Source: Pristionchus mayeri
Taxonomy: Eukaryota; Nematoda; Chromadorea; Rhabditida; Neodiplogasteridae
Assembly: GCA_036245805.1 (NCBI GenBank)
Contig: BTRK01000002.1
Coordinates: forward strand, 20,143,067 to 20,207,066
DNA length: 64,000 bases
Direction: 5' to 3'
Notes under the pieces: model-generated
What the model was told of the DNA's origin: nothing
The model's database searches: none
What the model saw: only the letters and a program-made list of their open reading frames with translations
Position numbers and translations under genes: made by a program
Part shown: positions 1 to 11,499 of the stretch, in pieces
Layout: each line of letters opens with the position of its first letter
How positions within the stretch are numbered: position 1 is the stretch's first letter

Positions 1-1587
1 CACTCTCTCTAGCAATCTTCTCTCTCTCAATCTCCCTCAATCTATGGCTCTCTCTACATCTCTCGCATCTCTTATTGTTCCATCTCTCATCATAGCTCTG
101 TTAGGTACGCCTGTATCGTGTCAATAGTGAGTGAATGGAAAGAGGGAGAAGGGGGAAGGAAGAGTCTTTTTATTCGAAAGAAAACTCGAGAGTAAAGAGT
201 AGTCCATTAGTAGTAGCATTCCAAAGCATTCGAATGGGGGGATTCTGAAGGAGGGAGGGATCAGGTTTGGATCCAGTCGAATCAGTGACGGAAGAAGAGA
301 AGATCATCCACGGAATCGTGTGTATTACACAGAGGAGTGATAGTGTCGAGGAAGAGAACGGATGAAGGACCGAAGTAGAGAAGGGAAGGGGGGGGGGAGG
401 GGAGGGAAGGGGAGACGAAGACTGCTCATTCTCAGAGGGAACAATCGGATTATCACGCAGTCGAGGAAGGAACGGAGATTGTTTAGAGGAAGGGAGAGGA
501 GAGGGAGAAAGAGGAGGAGTGCCATCCACTTAGAACACCACAAAAAGACTTCGCATAGAAACAATTCTCCGCTTCTTTCGATAAGCTAGCATTCTAAAAA
601 GGAGTCAACAATGTATTGCTGTACAATTTGTTGTTATCATCGTTCCAAGAAAGTATGAGCATCCAAAGTTTCATTCCAAATTTGAGCGTTTCTAGGGAGG
701 TTTGACTGGATGGGAGAAGATAATTGCACACCTGAAGGGAGAGAGAGAGAGAGAGGTTCCCACTGCAAATATGATTGATAGGAGGTCGATACGATGAGGG
801 AGACAAAGAGAGAATCGATAGATGGAGTCCCCCTCCCAAAACAGATCATTTGGGAGGAAAGAGGTGAAAACAGAGTAACTAGAGAAGGACGGGGTAAGGT
901 AGGTACACCCTTCCTCTCTCTAGACTCAAGTGCAGAGGGAAGAAGATCGGCCAGTTTGGAATTACTCATAGAGGAGGGGAGGGGTTCATCTCAAGAGGCA
1001 AAAAGGGAATGATAAGGAGTGGGGAATGACTTTACGATAAGGAGCCACCATTCAGGGACTATCACTATCTGATTGTGAGGAAGAAAAAGAACAAAGCACG
1101 ATTGGAGCAATGGATGAAATCTCCTTTATTCTCAGCAGATTCTCTCTCGGGTGAGACGAATGAAATTCTTTCCCCCTCGCTGGATAAGACTCTTCTCCTC
1201 GTTGCACTCCCATAGATCAGCATCCATGATTCTTACCGTGCAGTTTGTATTTCTCTGTAGAGAGAATTGATAGATGAAGGATCGATTGATCTACCAGACA
1301 CTCTTGGGCGCATTGGGCGAGACTGAGGAGTGCAGAGGGGGAAGAACGTCGAGAGTATCGAAACTCCATCGGGGAACTCCTTTCCTAGAGCAGAGAAAGT
1401 GATGGACTATGAAGAGAAAGTGAACCTTTCCGATGACAAGGAAAGAGAAGAAGAGGAGAAGGAAGAGATGAGGAAGCCCCATTCTGTGACTGAGAGATCC
1501 CCGTCTTCCCCCGGAAGGGATCGTTGCCCAGTTACCAATCTGTACACTTAGGATAGGGAATGGTCTTTATCGATCTCTGGTCTACAT
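1..1587. other. Window edge, no gene resolved
   Basis: CT/GA-biased DNA with several open frames on both strands but no family that I recognise. On the minus strand a phase-consistent two-exon join ending near 637 (residues ...SALESRERK then GVQLSSPIQS...) and a short acidic frame around 1118-1228 followed at once by AATAAA look protein-like, but neither has a convincing start or full exon chain. A plus-strand frame ending at 1551 is charged and low in complexity. Any gene here is unproven. Confidence 0.3.
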
Positions 1588-4498
1588 TTAGTAGTTGGTA
1601 GTCTGTGGTTTCTCTTCCTTGGGGGGATCTGCTTCGACTGCGGCGAGAGATCCTCTCACAGGACAGGCACAGTATGTTGCATCCAATCCCGGGTCGCCTT
1701 CCTCTCCGTGGTGACCCTCCGATCCCTGAATACCGTACTCACAAGGAGCGATGATTCCTTGGGATGAAATTATGAAGAACGACCGATTTATCCTCAGGTC
1801 CGAGATTTTATGGCCTACGGGTTCGATTCCCTATGCTTTCCAACCTTTTGCACCATTTTTGTAAAGTGATACTTACCTTGCAATTTATGAACCCATCTGA
1901 AGGGATAATTTACGTATCAGGTTGGTGCAAAAGTTTCGATACAAAATCACGATTTAGGTTTTCGAGCACTATCTTGTTTCGTTCTTGAGCTACTCTCATA
2001 TGGTTTCTTGTATGATATTAGTACATGTGTGATCTCTATAGCGCACACTATATCGCATCTCATCAATCAGTAACACCGATGAGAAAGCATTCCAAAATCT
2101 GAGAATTTCAATTTATTTTAAACTTTTCGATTGATTATTACTCCTTGCACGGTAATAGTGGCGCCGCTTCAACACAATTTTCAAGATGTATGATGACCAT
2201 ATATGTTACTGCACCGAGTGATCTGTATGAGCCTTAAAACAACTTGCGAAAATAGGCACGTATTCCGGAAATATGGGGTATTGCGTCTGTCAGATTTAGA
2301 ACATTTTCACAGAATTTTTTTGCTCGGAGAGATTGGGTTCACAAATATAAAATAATCAGAAGTACATATCATGAGAATGTTACCTTAGAAAGTTGGTGAA
2401 GATTCACCCTTTCATTCGAGAGATTTCTCAATTATGGTGTTGAACCTCAAATTTTATCGACGAAATCGGCTTTTTTGCAATACTAGATATCCGTGGAAGC
2501 CCGAAACTCCCATTTCACGTGTTCAATGGAAGCATCCACCCTTACTGATTAGTTTCTCTGAAGGGTGGGAACTGCATTTCGTTTGTTTAATTTTAGCGAT
2601 GGTTTGTGTTGAAAACCCAAAATCATGGTAATTTCGCTAGTTTTCATATATCATTGTTTTTCAACGAAATGGTGTTGGATCGATCTTGTCCAGACCAATA
2701 ATTGTAATGACCTAACACTACATCAAATAATGCCCAAGTGGTGTTTGATACATGAGAAGCATTCACAAGAAAATATGCAAAATATCTTGTATCGAAACTT
2801 TTGCACCAACCTAATACATACATGTACGCACGCATTTCGTCGAATATTACACTTATTGGTTTTTTTACATTTATGATGTGTGATAGTTCAAATAAGCACT
2901 TGGAGTTAACTTATTGTAAAGTGCTGCAAAAAGCTTGGGTAGCATAGGGAATCGAACTAGATGCGGCAAAATGGTAAACATTTTCGCAACTCACTACGCC
3001 ACAATCGCTACAGCGGAGGATGTGAGAGATTGGGTGGTACTTTTGCTATCATTGCTTACATCTTTCGCTCACAAAAGGTAGGTCACAAAATCTTGGATCT
3101 GAGGGCCCGTTAGTAGCACTTTTTAAAAAGTATTTTGGGGTCATTGGATACAATTTCAACGTATATCGGTAGTTCCTCATAATTTCATCCCAAGGAATGA
3201 TGAATCCTTGTCAACTTATGAGGTTACTAAAGAAACGCCATCGATCGGATATGTACTCACAACAGCTCCGTCTTCTCCATCTTGTCCTGCGGGGCCTCGT
3301 TCTCCGGGGATACCACCGTTCCCGAGGGGACCATCGTCTCCCTATGAGGGAGAGTTCCTATTAAATAGTGCCCCCATCTACTTGCCTTATCTCCATCACT
3401 TCCGACCTCTCCGGGCAGTCCAGTTGGACCCTTGGGACCAGGGATTCCGACTTGGTGTTCGACATCAATTCCTGGATCTCCCTGTTCTCCCTCTTCTCCG
3501 ATCACTCCGGGGAGACCTTGCACACCCAACTGCAGAGATCAAAGATCACTCGATCCATGGGAAGGGAATACTCACAGTTCCAGGGAATCCAGGCTGCCCG
3601 TCTCTTCCAGGGATGGCTGCGTGGCCTCTAGCTCCTCTCATTCCTCTCGGACCGGGTTTTCCTGAGTATCATTCCCCTCTCCTCTACAGTATCCTCATGA
3701 CCTACCTGGTGCTCCAGCTACTCCAGGTGGTCCGATGGGGCAGTTGAAGCATGAGTCGTACTGTTGTCTCTGGGCAGTGACATCCTTCGAGTCCACTCCG
3801 TCCATTCCAGCCTGCAGTGAATCAGTACTTCCCTTTCCTCTTCCTCCTTTCCTCTCACCTCTCCCTCGACTCCGTCCTCTCCCTTCACTCCCGTCGAACC
3901 TTTCTTTCCTTAAAAATCATGTTTTCTTTTTGACAAGACAATTTCGCTTAAATATTTCAATAAAGCGCAATCCCATTGTACCTGGGGGTCCAACAGGACA
4001 CTTGTTCTCCCGTTCCTTGCATCCACACGCAGAAGGAGCGACTGCAAGAGAGAGAGAGAAAGGGAGGGGATTGATCATCTCACTTCCGGGGGAATGGGCA
4101 GCATCCACTCCAGCTGAGTATCCAGTGGCATCACTGCTCGTAGCTGTCTTTACTCCCTTTGGAGCCTCTCTCAATGAGATCTCCAGTCCCGTCTCCTCTC
4201 CGTACTGTCGTTTCCTTCGAGGAGAGAGCGAATCCAGACTGCGGTAGATCCATTCTGATTCCATCTAAAACCAATATATTGCTTCCTCCAAAGAGTAGGT
4301 AGGGGATACTTCTCAATTGTGCGACAATAAACGAAAGGAGATTGATGGGAGAGAGAGACTTGCCTTCCATGCATCCATCTCATGGGATAGTTCCCTCCTG
4401 ATATCATTTGTCTGATTGAGGATGAATGGGATGGAGACTACGAGAATGACGATTACTGCAGAGGAGAGGAGAGCGGCAGCCAATGCAGCCCCCTTCAT
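1588..4498 (-). CDS. Nematode cuticle collagen, nine exons
   Basis: Structural protein of the nematode exoskeleton, secreted and processed by hypodermal cells. Nine exons join in frame: 4364-4498, 4084-4264, 3982-4041, 3859-3908, 3706-3811, 3576-3661, 3386-3529, 3261-3341 and 1588-1725, giving 326 residues. The N terminus has a hydrophobic segment (LLSSAVIVILVVSIPFIL), then a dibasic RRKRQ cleavage site near residue 62, paired cysteines (CGCKERENKC), and interrupted Gly-X-Y blocks with further cysteines (CFNC). The end has DATYCACPVR, like the usual D-A-x-Y-C-x-C-P-x-R before the tail. The start is the only ATG ahead of the membrane segment. The intron before exon 9 is 1535 bp, against about 40-75 bp for the others, and carries repeats. 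Two introns (after exons 1 and 7) begin GC rather than GT, both AAG|GCAAGT. Which col gene this corresponds to is not clear. Confidence 0.93.
1917..2814. mobile_element. Non-autonomous mariner-like element (898 bp)
   Basis: Both ends carry the same inverted terminal repeat, with the core GGTTGGTGCAAAAGTTTCGA on the plus strand at 1920-1939 and its reverse complement near 2792-2811. At least 25 bases match and a TA dinucleotide flanks each side (1915-1916 and 2815-2816), as expected for Tc1/mariner insertion. The GGTTGGTGCAAAAGT core resembles the ends of the mariner group that includes Hsmar1. The interior holds no frame over about 65 codons and no visible DDD transposase motif, so it is a deletion derivative or a MITE-type element. 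It sits in the last intron of the collagen gene. Confidence 0.8.
2938..3012 (-). repeat. tRNA-like sequence, possible SINE head
   Basis: Read on the minus strand, it has an A-box-like TGGCGTAGTGAGTTGCG and, about 35 bases on, a B-box-like AGTTCGATTCC, followed by TATGCTACCC. This spacing resembles a degenerate tRNA gene or a tRNA-derived SINE head. The left arm of the surrounding inverted repeat retains only the B-box half (near 1818-1836). No intact acceptor stem is visible, so it is not called as a functional tRNA. Confidence 0.45.
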
Positions 4499-4884
4499 GA
4501 TGGAATGGAGGAGCAGGGGAGGAGAGGGCTTTATACAGGGGGGAACCTGTCGAATTCGAGATTCATTCCCCTTCAAACGGAGGAGATCGGATATTGTGAT
4601 ACACTCAAGGTCGATATCAATTCCCTTTCGAGATTTCACTCTCGATTCAGCAGAGATAATTCTTGTTTACTTAATAACTTCTCGATTGGATACGATGACC
4701 ATTGGAATCATTGTATTCTCTCTTCTCTCGTTCAATTCTGCGAAGAAATGCCATTTATAATGAGAATTCGTCGATTGGGAGTGCGAAGCTAGGGGATATG
4801 AGTGAATAAGAGGAGATCGATCTGATGATGATGAGCACCCGAGGAGGAGGGAGGAGGAGAGAGAGGGGAGGGGAGGGGGGGGGG

Positions 4885-7133
4885 TCAGATGAAGCCGACC
4901 TTCTCCATCGTCGTTCGGAAGACAACGTCGACGCAGGACTCGAAGACTTTGTCTATGTTCCTTCAATGAAGGGAGTGAGAGTGCATCACAAGGGGGGGGG
5001 GGCTAACCTCGTGTCAGTAGCAGTCGTCTGGTGGACGTACAATGGTTTCTTGTGGGCGATATCTGGAGAGACGAGACGAGTGAATCTCTCCGTCACGTAC
5101 AACGCCGCCACGTCGAACTCATCCGAACCTGCACTCGACGCTATCACTCTATTCCCCTCTCCCCTTCCTCCTCCCCTGCTGGAAGTGAGTCTTACCCTTG
5201 TAATCCTTGAAGCAGATGTTGAGTGGATGGTGCTTGATCTTCTCCTTGAAGATGTCGAGTTTATTGAGGAAGACGATCATGGCAGTTTTCTGCAACCAAC
5301 TCTCCCCCTTCCCTTCCCTTCCTCTCCATCCCTCACCTTCCCGAAGCAAGGATTGTTCGCGATGTTACGGAATATCTCCATTGAGTACTTCAACCGATTC
5401 TTCCTCTGCAATCTCCTCATCTCTCCCTCCCTTTCCCCTCTCTCTCTACCTTGGTGACATTGCTCTCCTGGGGGTCAATCTTCTGATTGTATCCACTGAG
5501 TTCGGCGACAAATAATACGCCGGCAACATTGTCAAAACTCAAAAAAGTTCATAAGTTCAGATATCAAAAAAGAAGTTCAGATATCGATGATATATAAAAA
5601 GTGCACTGACCAGTGGATCCATTTCCTCTGCTCAGCTCGTTGTCCCCCCACGTCCACCATTCTCAAGTTGCAGATTCATTCTCTGAGGATAGAGGGGGGG
5701 GGGGGATACCTGAGGATGGCCTTCTTGTAAGGGAACTCAATCTCGATGATGCCCGTGGTGGCCATTCTCGATCTGAGTACATCGTCGTCCGTTGGCTTGT
5801 ATTCCGAAGTTGCTATTCGATCGATGGCGTCGAGGAAACTGCAAAAGGGACAGAATACTCCCTCCATTCAACTGCCAATTAGAATTCCGTTTTATCGAAT
5901 GAGTGGAGTAGCTTACTATTTGGCAGAATCTAGAAGTGTAATTTCCTCCTTCCGTTCGAGTGTATCCTGACCCATTCGAGACCTGAAGAAAGTGAAGAGT
6001 AAAGTGAAGAGTATCTTTGTAGTATGTTCTCATTCATCGAATGAATGATGATTCAAGAGGATTACACAGAAAGGAAATGTCAATCTTCTCCCTTCGAGAA
6101 AGAATTCTAATCATTGTAGCCATGCGAAATTGAATGAACATTTGGGCTTTGGACAACTGGTATCCACATTGGTGTTGAAGAGAAAGTGGAAGCTAGATTA
6201 GATAGCTGTTCTCACGTGTAGATCCCCTTGATGGCAGCTCCCAGATCGGCAGTGAGATCCACTTCGTTCCTTCCCTTGACACTCATGCAGTGAGAGAAGT
6301 AGACTATTTGTCTCTGGAGTGATCTTTGATCTTCCTTCTTTCCTTCTACCACTCACAAGTGTTTTCTCATCAGGGATAATGTGCAGTTTCCTCGCTCCTT
6401 CTATCAATTGATTCGTTGCGTCAATGACATTACTGTAGATGAGGAATCGATAATTGACCAGATCGATTTCGTTGAATCCATTCATGTGCAAGATCCTGCG
6501 AAAGAGGGATGTACAGAGAAGATTGAAAGTAATAAAAGTGATGGGCAATTTATTTATCTTACGCCAAAGGGATGCTTCATCAAGTGCGTGGATAGCGGGA
6601 GGGGGTGAGAATAGAAGGAAGGAGCGAATTCTTGCAAATCAATCCACCTGTCGCATACCTCATCTGTTTGAAAATAGTGCTTTTGCCACTTTCGGAACTT
6701 CCGAGGAGAAGAATCTTGAGCGTCTTCTTGTTAACTACTCGATCTCGCTCTATCTCGGCCTCGATTTCCAAGTTTCTCAAATAACATTAACGTTTCTCAT
6801 CTTCTCCGACATCGTCCTTCCCACGGAGACCAGAGTGACTATGATAAGAACGGCGGGAAATTCCCCTCACCTTGCAGCGTCGCCGTAAGGCGCGAAGTTA
6901 TCCAATTGGACCCTCACATCGGTCGTTACCTCGAATTAGACCACTTTGTTCTCCTAATGTGTGGTTTTCAAAATTAGTCTGTGCCAGAGAGTACTCGAAA
7001 GTCGGGTGTGAAAGGAGTGCTAACAAGGGCAGCACGGGGGGGAGTCCTCTCCCCATCTAGACTTCCTGTGGATACTCACCCGATTGCGAATGCAGCAGCC
7101 ACTGAGGATGTCCACTCTCGACATAATAGACAT
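4885..7133 (-). CDS. Divergent heterotrimeric G protein alpha subunit
   Basis: GTP-binding alpha subunit acting below seven-helix receptors at the plasma membrane. The exon chain is well supported from 6775 down to the stop at 4885: P-loop [20 protein letters not shown], helical-domain segment [22 protein letters not shown], switch I with the catalytic arginine ([12 protein letters not shown]), switch [14 protein letters not shown], the NKLD guanine box, and TTATDT before the C terminus KVGFI. Departures from the family are GSS for GAG in the P-loop, TTATDT for TCATDT, and Val at -4, so there is no pertussis-toxin cysteine. The N terminus is less certain: exons 7080-7133 and 6871-6929 join in phase and begin [14 protein letters not shown], offering possible palmitoylation cysteines but no N-myristoyl MG. 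Resembles the nematode-expanded gpa class; no individual gene name is assigned. Confidence 0.9.
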
Positions 7134-8363
7134 GCCTGGAATGAGAAGCCTCCTTCTGTTCCCGCCCCCCGAGGGAAGACTGATGAGTAGTGCACTCTCT
7201 CCCCCTGCACTCTCTCGTCATGGGGAGGGAGGGAGTCTCACCAGGAGGGAATGCAGTGGGAGAGGAGCGGATGATGGGAAGAGGTTGTTGAGTGTAGGGA
7301 GGAGGGGGCGAGGGATGGGATCCCCCCGTGAACGAAGACGACGAAGACGCCGTCGTGCTTCTGAAGGACGACGATGAGGGAGAGGAGAGGACGTCGTCAC
7401 TCTCACAGGTGCAATCCAATCGAAGAAGAGAGGGAAAGGTGCACCAGAATAGTAGTGACTGAGTGAGGAGAGAGAAGAAGTTATGGTCTCGGGTGGGAAA
7501 ATTGAGAATGACGCAAGTGGAAAAAGGAATCAATCTCTCTCCAGAACATAAATATGTGAGAAAAGAAGGAGAAATGGTAACTGGGATTGTTGATTGAGTA
7601 GATGAGTGGGGATTAGAGAGAGCCCACAAGGGACGAAGATGATAAGAGGAGTGATGACTAGAGAAGGTCTAGATGAGTAGTACGGTAGATCGATAGAGAT
7701 GGACTAGGAGCTAAAGATAGAAGGGTGAAGAGGGAAATGAAAAGATTTCAATCGAGATTCTTTAATTAGGAAGTAAAGGGAAAGGAGGGAGTGAGGAGGG
7801 AAGTTGTGATTGGAAGAAGAGAGAGAGGAAAGAGTGAGAAAGAGCTTGAGAAAACCTCTCATTAGAGATATACTCGGTATGGGGGAAGAGTATCAATGGG
7901 AACGAGGAATAGGCCGATACTCATCGAAACCATGGGAACTCTTCTACTCTTCCACAATGTTGGAACTTCAAATCATAGGAATGCACATATACTTAATTTA
8001 TCTCAACTTTAACAATACAATAGTCTATCTAAAAATCGAAATATTTTAAAATCTATACGAATAAAGAAAAAGTTCAGGGAAATTGTAACAACGAGCAAAA
8101 AAGCATACTTAGACTCATTTTTAAAGAAATATGTATGAAAGATAGAGGTTTACTCGTGCATACAATCAGAACTCGCATTTACAAGTGGCAATCTACAGTC
8201 TTTCCCCCATGTGTAATACACCAAAGATTTATACAACTAACCCGATAGTATGATGGAAGCGGTTGCGGAGAATGAGTGATGAACAGGAGGGGGGGGGGGG
8301 GGGGAGGAAAGGGGAGGAACGGGGGAGGGGGTAGATATCATCATTCGTCCTCATAGACATTCT
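7134..8363. other. Intergenic region with CT/GA-rich tracts and a G-run
   Basis: Contains the presumed upstream region of the G-alpha gene and the 3' flank of the CCDC93 gene. It has purine/pyrimidine-biased low-complexity stretches and a run of about 16 G at 8289-8304. No protein-like exon chain was found on either strand. Confidence 0.6.
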
Positions 8364-11300
8364 TCATACATCAGCCGCGCCTTCTAGTCCTTTTCTCTTG
8401 AGTTCCCTTCTCAGTTCTCCGTTTCTCTCGTATGCCTACAATCATGCATTCAGAGTAGTCAAATAGACGCAATCACGAGTCGTCATCGAATCTCCCCAAT
8501 ACCATTTCAACTTCCCTCACTAGGGGCATAAGTAAGACTGCGTGTGTGTGACCTTATTAACAGCCTCAACAGTTCTGTAGTAGTTCCTCTCCTTGTCCCT
8601 CATCTCGAAGACCACTCTGGCTAGTGTCTCTCCCTCCTTGCGAATCAACGACTCGCGACATGACAACTGCAACAACAAGAATAAATACAGCCTACATCCT
8701 CGATCATTATGACGACGGATGATTACTTACCATTTGATGCATCTTTGACGTCCAATTTTGCACATACTCATAATCATAGTAAATACAATAATTTACCTTA
8801 TCGAGAGTTTTCTCCAGCCCGATCAGAACGACTGACAACTTCTCATTCAATGAATCTCGATTGTCCCCTTGTGATCTACAGTCAATTGGCCGGTTATTTG
8901 TAACGAGAGAAGTTGGAATGCTCACTTGGTGACAATATCCTCTACCGTATTGAGTAGATCATTTTCCTTCTGCAGATACTCCTTCACATCCATCATTGTG
9001 TTGTGCTCATCGAAGGCCCCTCGAAGACGACGATGCTCAGAGAGGACTGAAGAGAGAGAGAGAGAGAGAGAGAACTCATTCCTCACGGGAATCTGAGAAG
9101 AGAGGGAGAGTAAACTGACTGTCATTGCCCAATTCGATGAATCTCTTGTGGTACTGTGCAATCTCGGCCTCGGATGGAACTTCGTCCATTCTCCTCTGCA
9201 ATCCATTCAATCTCTGCAGAGATTCAGCTGTAGAAGCACGCTGAGAAACGAGTTGAGACTGCAGGGAAGAAAGGACGGAGAGCGACTGAGAGATAATCAA
9301 TTTGCGATGCACTCCCATACAGTATACCTCCTCGTCCTCTGCCAACTCTTCGCTATCGATTCTTTCTCGTAACCGGTCGATTTCTCGTTCGATGGACTCC
9401 AACTCCTCTCTGCATAAGGGAGTCATATCCTGCCTCCTCCCCTCCCTCACCTGCATTCCTTCTTGAATTCGCTCTCTCCTCTACTCACACTACTGTACTC
9501 GTGCACCAGATTGGTCAGTTCTTCTACTTCACTGAATCATCAAAAATGTATTTGACAGCTCATGTGCAGTACTCACATAGGAGTGAACTGCTCCAACAAT
9601 TGTTGATAATGGTTGACTCTCGCTTCTTTCTCTCTCAATTCCTCCAACTCAGCCCTTACTTCTTCCTTCTCTGCTTCATTCTTATTCTCTACTGATTCTG
9701 TCTCTAGTCTGATCTACAAATGAGATACTTTGGAGATCTCTGGAGTATCGATTAACCTCCTCTGCTCGTTTCCTCATCTTCTCAGTTGATTCCACTCTCC
9801 TCTCTTCAGATTGAGTCTGGAATTACGAATAGAATCTAAGAATGAAGTTCAAAATACCTTTATTTGATGGAAAAGATCAGCCATCGACTCATCCTCCGCC
9901 AGAGTTTTCAAAGCATGACCTCCAATTTATAAAAATAAACAAAGAATTCAAATATCAATAATAAATAAATATGAATCTAAACTTCCATTGACGTTATAAC
10001 TGACCGGTCAACTTGGTTCTTCCCTTGGATGAAGTAATTTGCAGTCTGTCTTTCTCCATGTTATCGATTGCCTCGGATGAAGAAGGATCACTTGCATGGG
10101 TCAATCTGCATTTAAAAGTTAATAATTGGATAGTAGTATATTTGCCTACCTTGCATGATCATATTCAGCTAGAGTATAACGAATATCGAGAGGGATTGAA
10201 TCAATGACTGCCCCTTCCATTCTCTTGAATTGACGATAAGGAGCGCCCACTTCAGACGAGAGATCGGATAGACGAGATTCGAGGGAGGAGGGCGAGGGCT
10301 GATATTGAATATGAAGGATGTGAGGTACAATTAGTAACTTATCGACCCTTTCTCATTTAAATTTACAATAACAATTCCGTACCATCCACCTCTATAATTC
10401 CTTAACTTGAGGTCTCTCCCTAATCATTCCACTCCTCTATAATTGTGGTACAACGATTATAGAGGAGTGCCGAGGACTGCATTTCAATCGATAAACATTA
10501 TTTGCCTACCTTAGAAGGGTACTTCTTTTCATGCAGATGAGTAGCGTATCTCTTGAGATCATCCCCATGTTCTTCCTTTGCCTCACACGCACGCTTCACC
10601 AGCCACTATCATTGAATGTATGATATATTATACAAGTAGAAATATCAAATAACCGTACAAATTGAGTAGTGATTCACCTGAATTACAGGGAATATATGAA
10701 TAAAGTCGAATCCTTGTATCTGATGGGGTTCGATAGAATGGGGGCATTTTAGATAAGGAAGCACTTCCACAATCTTTTCAGTGAGACCACTGCAATTTCA
10801 TTTCTAATAATAATAATTCATCTACGCCCGAGGAGAGACGATACCATGGAAATGTCATTTCTACTACTTATCATGCGTTCATTCATTCATTCATTTATGC
10901 GTTATTCGTGTAGAAGGAATAAATAAAATCTGCAGCTGCAGCACATAAAGTAAACTGACATTTTCTGTCCGATGGATGAATTCTCGGCGAATAGAAGATC
11001 TACGTCGATACTATAACTCATCGTCGAAATGCACCACACCATCCCTCCCACTATCTGCAACATTGAAGTTATTTTTTGAACGATGCTATCGCACAATAAC
11101 ACACAACACACCATTCGCATCTGCATATTTTTCTAAGATTCTGGCACGATAAAGTTAAAATAAACTCAGTAACAGAACATAATCATGATGATTTTTACGT
11201 TCATGTTGTAATCATACAATTAAAATTCTCTCAAAGGAGTAAAATTCTTGTTTACTTTAGAAACAAACATGAAGTACTTATCATACCTTGTCAAAAGCAG

Positions 11301-11499
11301 ATATACCCTTCACACGGGCTCGGAAATATCCAGCAGCAATCAGTAAATCGAGGCATTGTTGAAGCTTCTCAAATTGTTCTTCGTCCTCGCGAATATCAAA
11401 CTGAAAAGTAGTAAATATTTATTTATACATATGAATGTTGAACACCGCTGAACAGGGATAACCACTTACCACGCCATCAGCGGCACGACTAGGCTTCAT
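8364..11499 (-). CDS. CCDC93-like subunit of the CCC/Commander complex
   Basis: CCDC93 pairs with CCDC22 and COMMD proteins in the endosomal Commander assembly that recycles membrane cargo. The N-terminal exons give [10 protein letters not shown], then a globular domain with [37 protein letters not shown] and [14 protein letters not shown], and the highly characteristic [20 protein letters not shown] followed by [13 protein letters not shown]. The second half is a long predicted coiled coil carried on about ten short exons, including [14 protein letters not shown], a good match to the human protein, and it ends [17 protein letters not shown]. The start is the first ATG of the chain (11497-11499), with exons 11470-11499, 11287-11400 and 10959-11054 clear. 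One or two short exons around 9430-9530 are joined by inference. Length is about 550-600 residues, near the family's usual size. Confidence 0.9.

Larger units (their letters stand above)
1751..3201. repeat. Large imperfect inverted repeat around the mariner-like element
   Basis: The left arm at 1751-1788 (ATGATTCCTTGGGATGAAAT...) matches the reverse complement of 3164-3201 almost base for base. Farther in, 1793-1818 matches the complement of the 3075-3105 region, and the stretch around 1818-1870 (TTCGATTCCCTATGCT) matches the complement of about 2905-2965. The right arm has extra sequence that the left arm lacks. The pair flanks the mariner-like element, so the intron could fold into a long stem. 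Confidence 0.7.
1726..3260 (-). other. Repeat-filled last intron of the collagen gene
   Basis: This intron lies between two codons of the Gly-X-Y chain (phase 0; Gly-Ala-Val then Gly-Ser-Glu), so splicing restores the repeat exactly. It contains an inverted repeat with arms near both ends and a mariner-like element in the centre. No coding exon is seen inside. Confidence 0.8.

Noticed and set aside
44..105. Plus-strand exon MALSTSLASLIVPSLIIALL with a GTACGC donor, looking like a signal peptide
   Set aside because: It lies in CT-rich low-complexity DNA that yields hydrophobic translation by composition alone, and no following exon joins in phase.
1818..1836. Full tRNA gene at the left repeat arm
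   Set aside because: Only a B-box-like stretch is present; there is no A-box and no acceptor stem.
3261..3341. Suspected frameshift in a collagen exon
   Set aside because: Re-reading the bases (GGTCCCCTCGGGAAC) gives an unbroken Gly-X-Y frame; the suspicion came from a miscounted C.
7057..7629. 190-codon minus-strand frame upstream of G-alpha
   Set aside because: Low-complexity Ser/Pro-rich translation with no family likeness; only its last part overlaps a possible G-alpha first exon, in another frame.
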